7,766 nucleotides of DNA from Gemmatimonadota bacterium (lineage in GTDB: Bacteria > Gemmatimonadota > Gemmatimonadetes > Gemmatimonadales > GWC2-71-9), in NCBI GenBank assembly GCA_003222235.1, contig QHVD01000074.1, positions 1 to 7,766 on the forward strand, in the 5' to 3' direction. Made by a program: the position numbers and the translations under genes. Shown in pieces: positions 5,661 through 7,766 of this stretch. Numbering within the stretch: the first letter of the stretch is position 1; every line of letters starts with the position of its first letter. A model generated the notes under the pieces. The model did no database searches. It was given only the letters and a program-made list of their open reading frames with translations, and had not been told where the DNA came from.

Positions 5661-6989
5661 TTACCCCACGACGGCGATCCCCCCCTTCTCCCCCTCACTC
5701 TCCAAGGGCCACGCCGTGAAGGTCGAGCCCGTCGTTCCCGTGAGGCGGACGCGGGCGTAGGTCCCGATCCACTCGTCGGGGCCCTCGAGCAGCGCCACCT
5801 TGTTCGTCCGGGTCCGTGCCTGCAGCAGCGCGCCGCGCTTCGCTCGGCCCTCGACCAGGACTTCGTGCGCCGTGCCGACGAGCGCGACGTTCTTCCGCTT
5901 CGCCCCGCACCGCACCGCGGCGACGAGTCGCTCGAGCCGCTCGCCCGCCACGTCGTCCGCCACGTGGTCCTTGAGCTTGAGCGCCGGCGTCCCCTCGCGC
6001 GGCGAGTACTTGAAGGTGTAGGCGTCGTCGAAGCCGACCTCTTCCACGAGGGACAGAGTCTCCTGGAAGTCGTCCTCCGTCTCCCCGGGGAACCCGACGA
6101 TGATGTCGGTCGTGAGCGCGATGCCGGGCACGGCGCCGCGCAGCGCCGCCACCACCGCGAGATACCGCTCGCGGTCGTAGCGCCGCAGCATCCGCTTGAG
6201 CACGCGCGAGCTGCCGCTCTGCACCGGCAAATGCACGTGCTCGCACGCGGCGGGCGTGCCGGCCAGGGCCGCGAGCACCCGGTCGGTGAAGTCCGTGGGA
6301 TACGGGGAGGTGAACCGCAGGCGCCGGACCCCCGGCACCGCGCCCACGGCGCGCAGCAGGTCGGCGAAGTCGTGCTCGCCGTCGTGATAGCTGTTGACGG
6401 TCTGGCCAAGCAGCGTCACCTCGGTTGTGCCGGCGGCGGCGAGGTCCCGCGCCTCGCGCACCACGTCAGCCAACTTGCGGCTCCGCTCGGCTCCGCGCGT
6501 CATCGGAACGATGCAGAAGGTGCACCGATAATCGCAGCCCCGTTGCACCGTGACGAACGCCGAGACGCGCTCACCGCGTGCCGGCGGAACGTCCTCGTAG
6601 TGCTCCCAGGTCTTGAACTCGACCTCGGCCGCGCGCTCGCCCTGGTGCGCGCGGGCGATGAGCTCCGGCAGCCCGCGGTAGCCGTCGGGCCCGATCACGA
6701 GGTCCACCTGCGGCACCCGCTCGAGCAGTCTGGGCCCGAGGCGCTGGGCCATGCACCCCACGACGCCGAGTACGCGCCCGGGTCGCTTGAAGCCCTTCAG
6801 CTCGCCCAGGCGGCTCAGCACCCGCTGCTCCGCATGGTCGCGCACCGCGCACGTGTTCACCAGCAACACGTCCGCCGCGGCGGGATCGTCGGTTCGGACG
6901 AAGCCCTCGCGAACGAGGACCCCGACGATCAGCTCGGAGTCCGCAACGTTCATCTGGCAGCCGTACGTCTCGATGTAGACGCGTCGCAT
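5661..6989 (-). CDS. miaB: tRNA-2-methylthio-N6-dimethylallyladenosine synthase, 442 aa
   Basis: Radical-SAM methylthiotransferase that adds a 2-methylthio group to i6A37 in tRNAs reading UNN codons; cytosolic, two [4Fe-4S] clusters. Domains in order: UPF0004 domain (1-105) starting YIETYGCQMN with auxiliary-cluster cysteines C11, C47 (NTCAVRDHAEQ) and C79 (GVVGCMAQR); radical SAM domain with CxxxCxxC at C152, C156, C159 (GCDYRCTFCIVPMTRG), LLGQTVNSY (193-201), LPVQSGSSRVLKRM (254-267), DIIVGFPGET (295-304) and YSPREGTPA (328-336); C-terminal TRAM domain (about 372-430), including GRTRTNKV-like ARTRTNKV. NTCAVRDHAE and FCIVPxTRGxE favour MiaB over RimO or MtaB. ATG at 6989 is one base after the mtaB stop; a GAGGTGAT sequence lies 11 bases upstream inside mtaB. 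Full length for the family. The last residues (ESEGEKGGIAVVG) are a non-conserved tail. Confidence 0.97.
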   Translation of the reverse strand: MRRVYIETYGCQMNVADSELIVGVLVREGFVRTDDPAAADVLLVNTCAVRDHAEQRVLSRLGELKGFKRPGRVLGVVGCMAQRLGPRLLERVPQVDLVIGPDGYRGLPELIARAHQGERAAEVEFKTWEHYEDVPPARGERVSAFVTVQRGCDYRCTFCIVPMTRGAERSRKLADVVREARDLAAAGTTEVTLLGQTVNSYHDGEHDFADLLRAVGAVPGVRRLRFTSPYPTDFTDRVLAALAGTPAACEHVHLPVQSGSSRVLKRMLRRYDRERYLAVVAALRGAVPGIALTTDIIVGFPGETEDDFQETLSLVEEVGFDDAYTFKYSPREGTPALKLKDHVADDVAGERLERLVAAVRCGAKRKNVALVGTAHEVLVEGRAKRGALLQARTRTNKVALLEGPDEWIGTYARVRLTGTTGSTFTAWPLESEGEKGGIAVVG

Positions 6990-6990
6990 G

Positions 6991-7766
6991 TTACAACACC
7001 ATCACCTCGAACCGGGGACGCCCGCTCCAATCGGCGATTGGAAGATAGACGGAGAGGTAGTCTTCCGTCACGACTTCCACCTTGCCCTCTCTGCGGCCGC
7101 TCACCACGCCGTCGGCCGACCTTCGCGTCCGGCGCGCGCGGTAGGCGCGTTGCTTCGTATCGCCGAGCTCCCGCAGCTCGCGGGCGCGCTCCTTCACAGC
7201 CCCGGGCGGGAGCTGGGCCTGGAGCTTCGCCGCCGCAGCGCCGGGCCGGACGCTGAACGGAAACACGTGCAGATACGTGAACGGCAGCGCCTCGATCAGC
7301 CCGACCGTCGCCTCGTGGTCGGCGTCCGACTCCCCCGGGAACCCGGCGATCACGTCCGCGCCGAGACCGAACACCGGGAGCCGCTCCGCCAACCAGTCGA
7401 TGCGCGCCCGGTAGGACTCCGCGGTGTACCAGTGCCGGCCCATGCGCTTGAGGACCCGGTTCGATCCCGACTGGAGTGGTGCGTGGAGGTGCGCCGCCAC
7501 GTGGCGCGGAGCCTCGATCAGCAGCCGGGCGATGGTGTCATCGACCTCGGTCGCTTCGATCGACGAGAGGCGGAAGCGGATTTCCGGGACGGCGGCGATC
7601 AGCGCCTCGAGAAGAGCTCCCAGTGTAGACTGACCCCGGGCGCCAGCCCAGGACTCACCCCGGGCGCGAGCCCGGGGAACACCCAGAGCAACGGTCGTGG
7701 GCTTTTCGTTGACCCCGGGCTCGCGCCCGGGGTCGGTCAAGCCCCGCTCTTGTCCGTAGGTCCCGA
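6991..7766 (-). CDS. mtaB: tRNA t6A37 methylthiotransferase MtaB, C-terminal part, cut by window edge, with in-frame repeat insertion
   Basis: Radical-SAM enzyme converting t6A37 to ms2t6A37 in tRNAs reading ANN codons. The N-terminal UPF0004 domain and the CxxxCxxC motif lie beyond the right edge. Visible from the edge: GTYGQERG, the usual loop after the LTGV strand, then a foreign stretch of about 37 codons, then TLGALLEALIAAVPEIRFRL, SSIEATEV, HLHAPLQSGSNRVLKRMGRHW, LGADVIAGFPGE, LHVFPFSVRPGAAAAKLQ and a short TRAM-like end. SSIE, LHVFPFSxRPG and the A-A-x-L-x-x-Q pattern point to MtaB rather than MiaB. The frame is open through the whole insertion and out of the window. The TTG at 7740 lies in the loop and is not the real start. 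Removing the 111-bp element would restore GTYGQERGFTLGALLEAL, a normal family sequence. It heads the string of co-oriented genes, with miaB following after one base. Confidence 0.92.
   Translation of the reverse strand, partial: GTYGQERGLTDPGREPGVNEKPTTVALGVPRARARGESWAGARGQSTLGALLEALIAAVPEIRFRLSSIEATEVDDTIARLLIEAPRHVAAHLHAPLQSGSNRVLKRMGRHWYTAESYRARIDWLAERLPVFGLGADVIAGFPGESDADHEATVGLIEALPFTYLHVFPFSVRPGAAAAKLQAQLPPGAVKERARELRELGDTKQRAYRARRTRRSADGVVSGRREGKVEVVTEDYLSVYLPIADWSGRPRFEVMVL
7628..7738. repeat. 111-bp palindromic repeat element inserted in frame in mtaB
   Basis: Three copies of a GACyGACCCCGGGCGCsAGCCC-like unit. Copy A is at 7628-7649 and copy B at 7652-7673, in the same orientation and matching at 20 of 22 positions. 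Copy C is inverted at 7717-7738 and matches A at 20 of 22. B and C each form hairpins: CCCCGGGC-GCGA-GCCCGGGG at 7658-7677, and 10-bp perfect arms GACCCCGGGC/GCCCGGGGTC (7711-7720, 7725-7734) around TCGC. The outer ends form a 14 of 15 terminal inverted repeat (GACTGACCCCGGGCG at 7628-7642; the inverted right end reads GACCGACCCCGGGCG). Length 111 is a multiple of three, and the mtaB frame has no stop in it; it encodes a Pro/Gly/Arg-rich loop (TDPGREPGVNEKPTT...). It contains no gene, so it would be non-autonomous. Confidence 0.82.

Noticed and set aside
7658..7734. GC-rich hairpins in mtaB considered as attenuators or terminators
   Set aside because: They lie inside an open coding frame with no following T-run, and are better explained as arms of the inserted repeat element.

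Overview
The window is about 70% GC and nearly fully coding. Every gene I can support lies on the minus strand, so the biological order runs from high to low coordinates. Family resemblance and gene content (stand-alone methylmalonyl-CoA mutase catalytic subunit, class I FBPase, MtaB/MiaB pair, ComFB-like protein beside ComEC) suggest a high-GC environmental bacterium, most likely Gemmatimonadota or a neighbouring phylum. That is an inference from remembered protein style; no search was run.

Layout, in direction of transcription. (1) 7766-6991: the 3' two thirds of mtaB, running off the right edge and carrying a 111-bp palindromic repeat element inserted in frame at 7628-7738. (2) 6989-5661: miaB, one base after mtaB. 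(3) 5643-5383: a ComFB-domain protein with four cysteines. (4) 5359-3159: comEC/rec2, split into two frames near 4555-4590, apparently by a small out-of-frame deletion. (5) 3193-2165: class I fructose-1,6-bisphosphatase, starting inside the end of comEC. (6) 2168-621: methylmalonyl-CoA mutase catalytic subunit, overlapping fbp by 4 bases (ATGA). (7) 620-400: a 221-bp intergenic stretch with repeats and an imperfect hairpin. (8) 399-1: the N-terminal 133 residues of an integron-type tyrosine recombinase, running off the left edge.

Genes 1-6 are separated by 23 bases or fewer, or overlap, so they look like one transcription unit. Functionally it is mixed: two tRNA A37 methylthiotransferases, a DNA-uptake pair (ComFB-like and ComEC), and two central-carbon enzymes (FBPase for gluconeogenesis, MCM for the propionyl-CoA/succinyl-CoA route). 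The tight overlaps imply translational coupling, so lesions upstream (the comEC break, a G9 tract in fbp) could affect downstream genes.

The most notable signals are the in-frame palindromic element in mtaB, which resembles in architecture the Rickettsia palindromic elements that sit inside genes; the broken comEC with a TGATG stop/start overlap that might allow reinitiation; and degenerate 7-bp-period tandem tracts inside and just after mcm. I saw no tRNA or rRNA genes, no CRISPR array and no complete insertion sequence.
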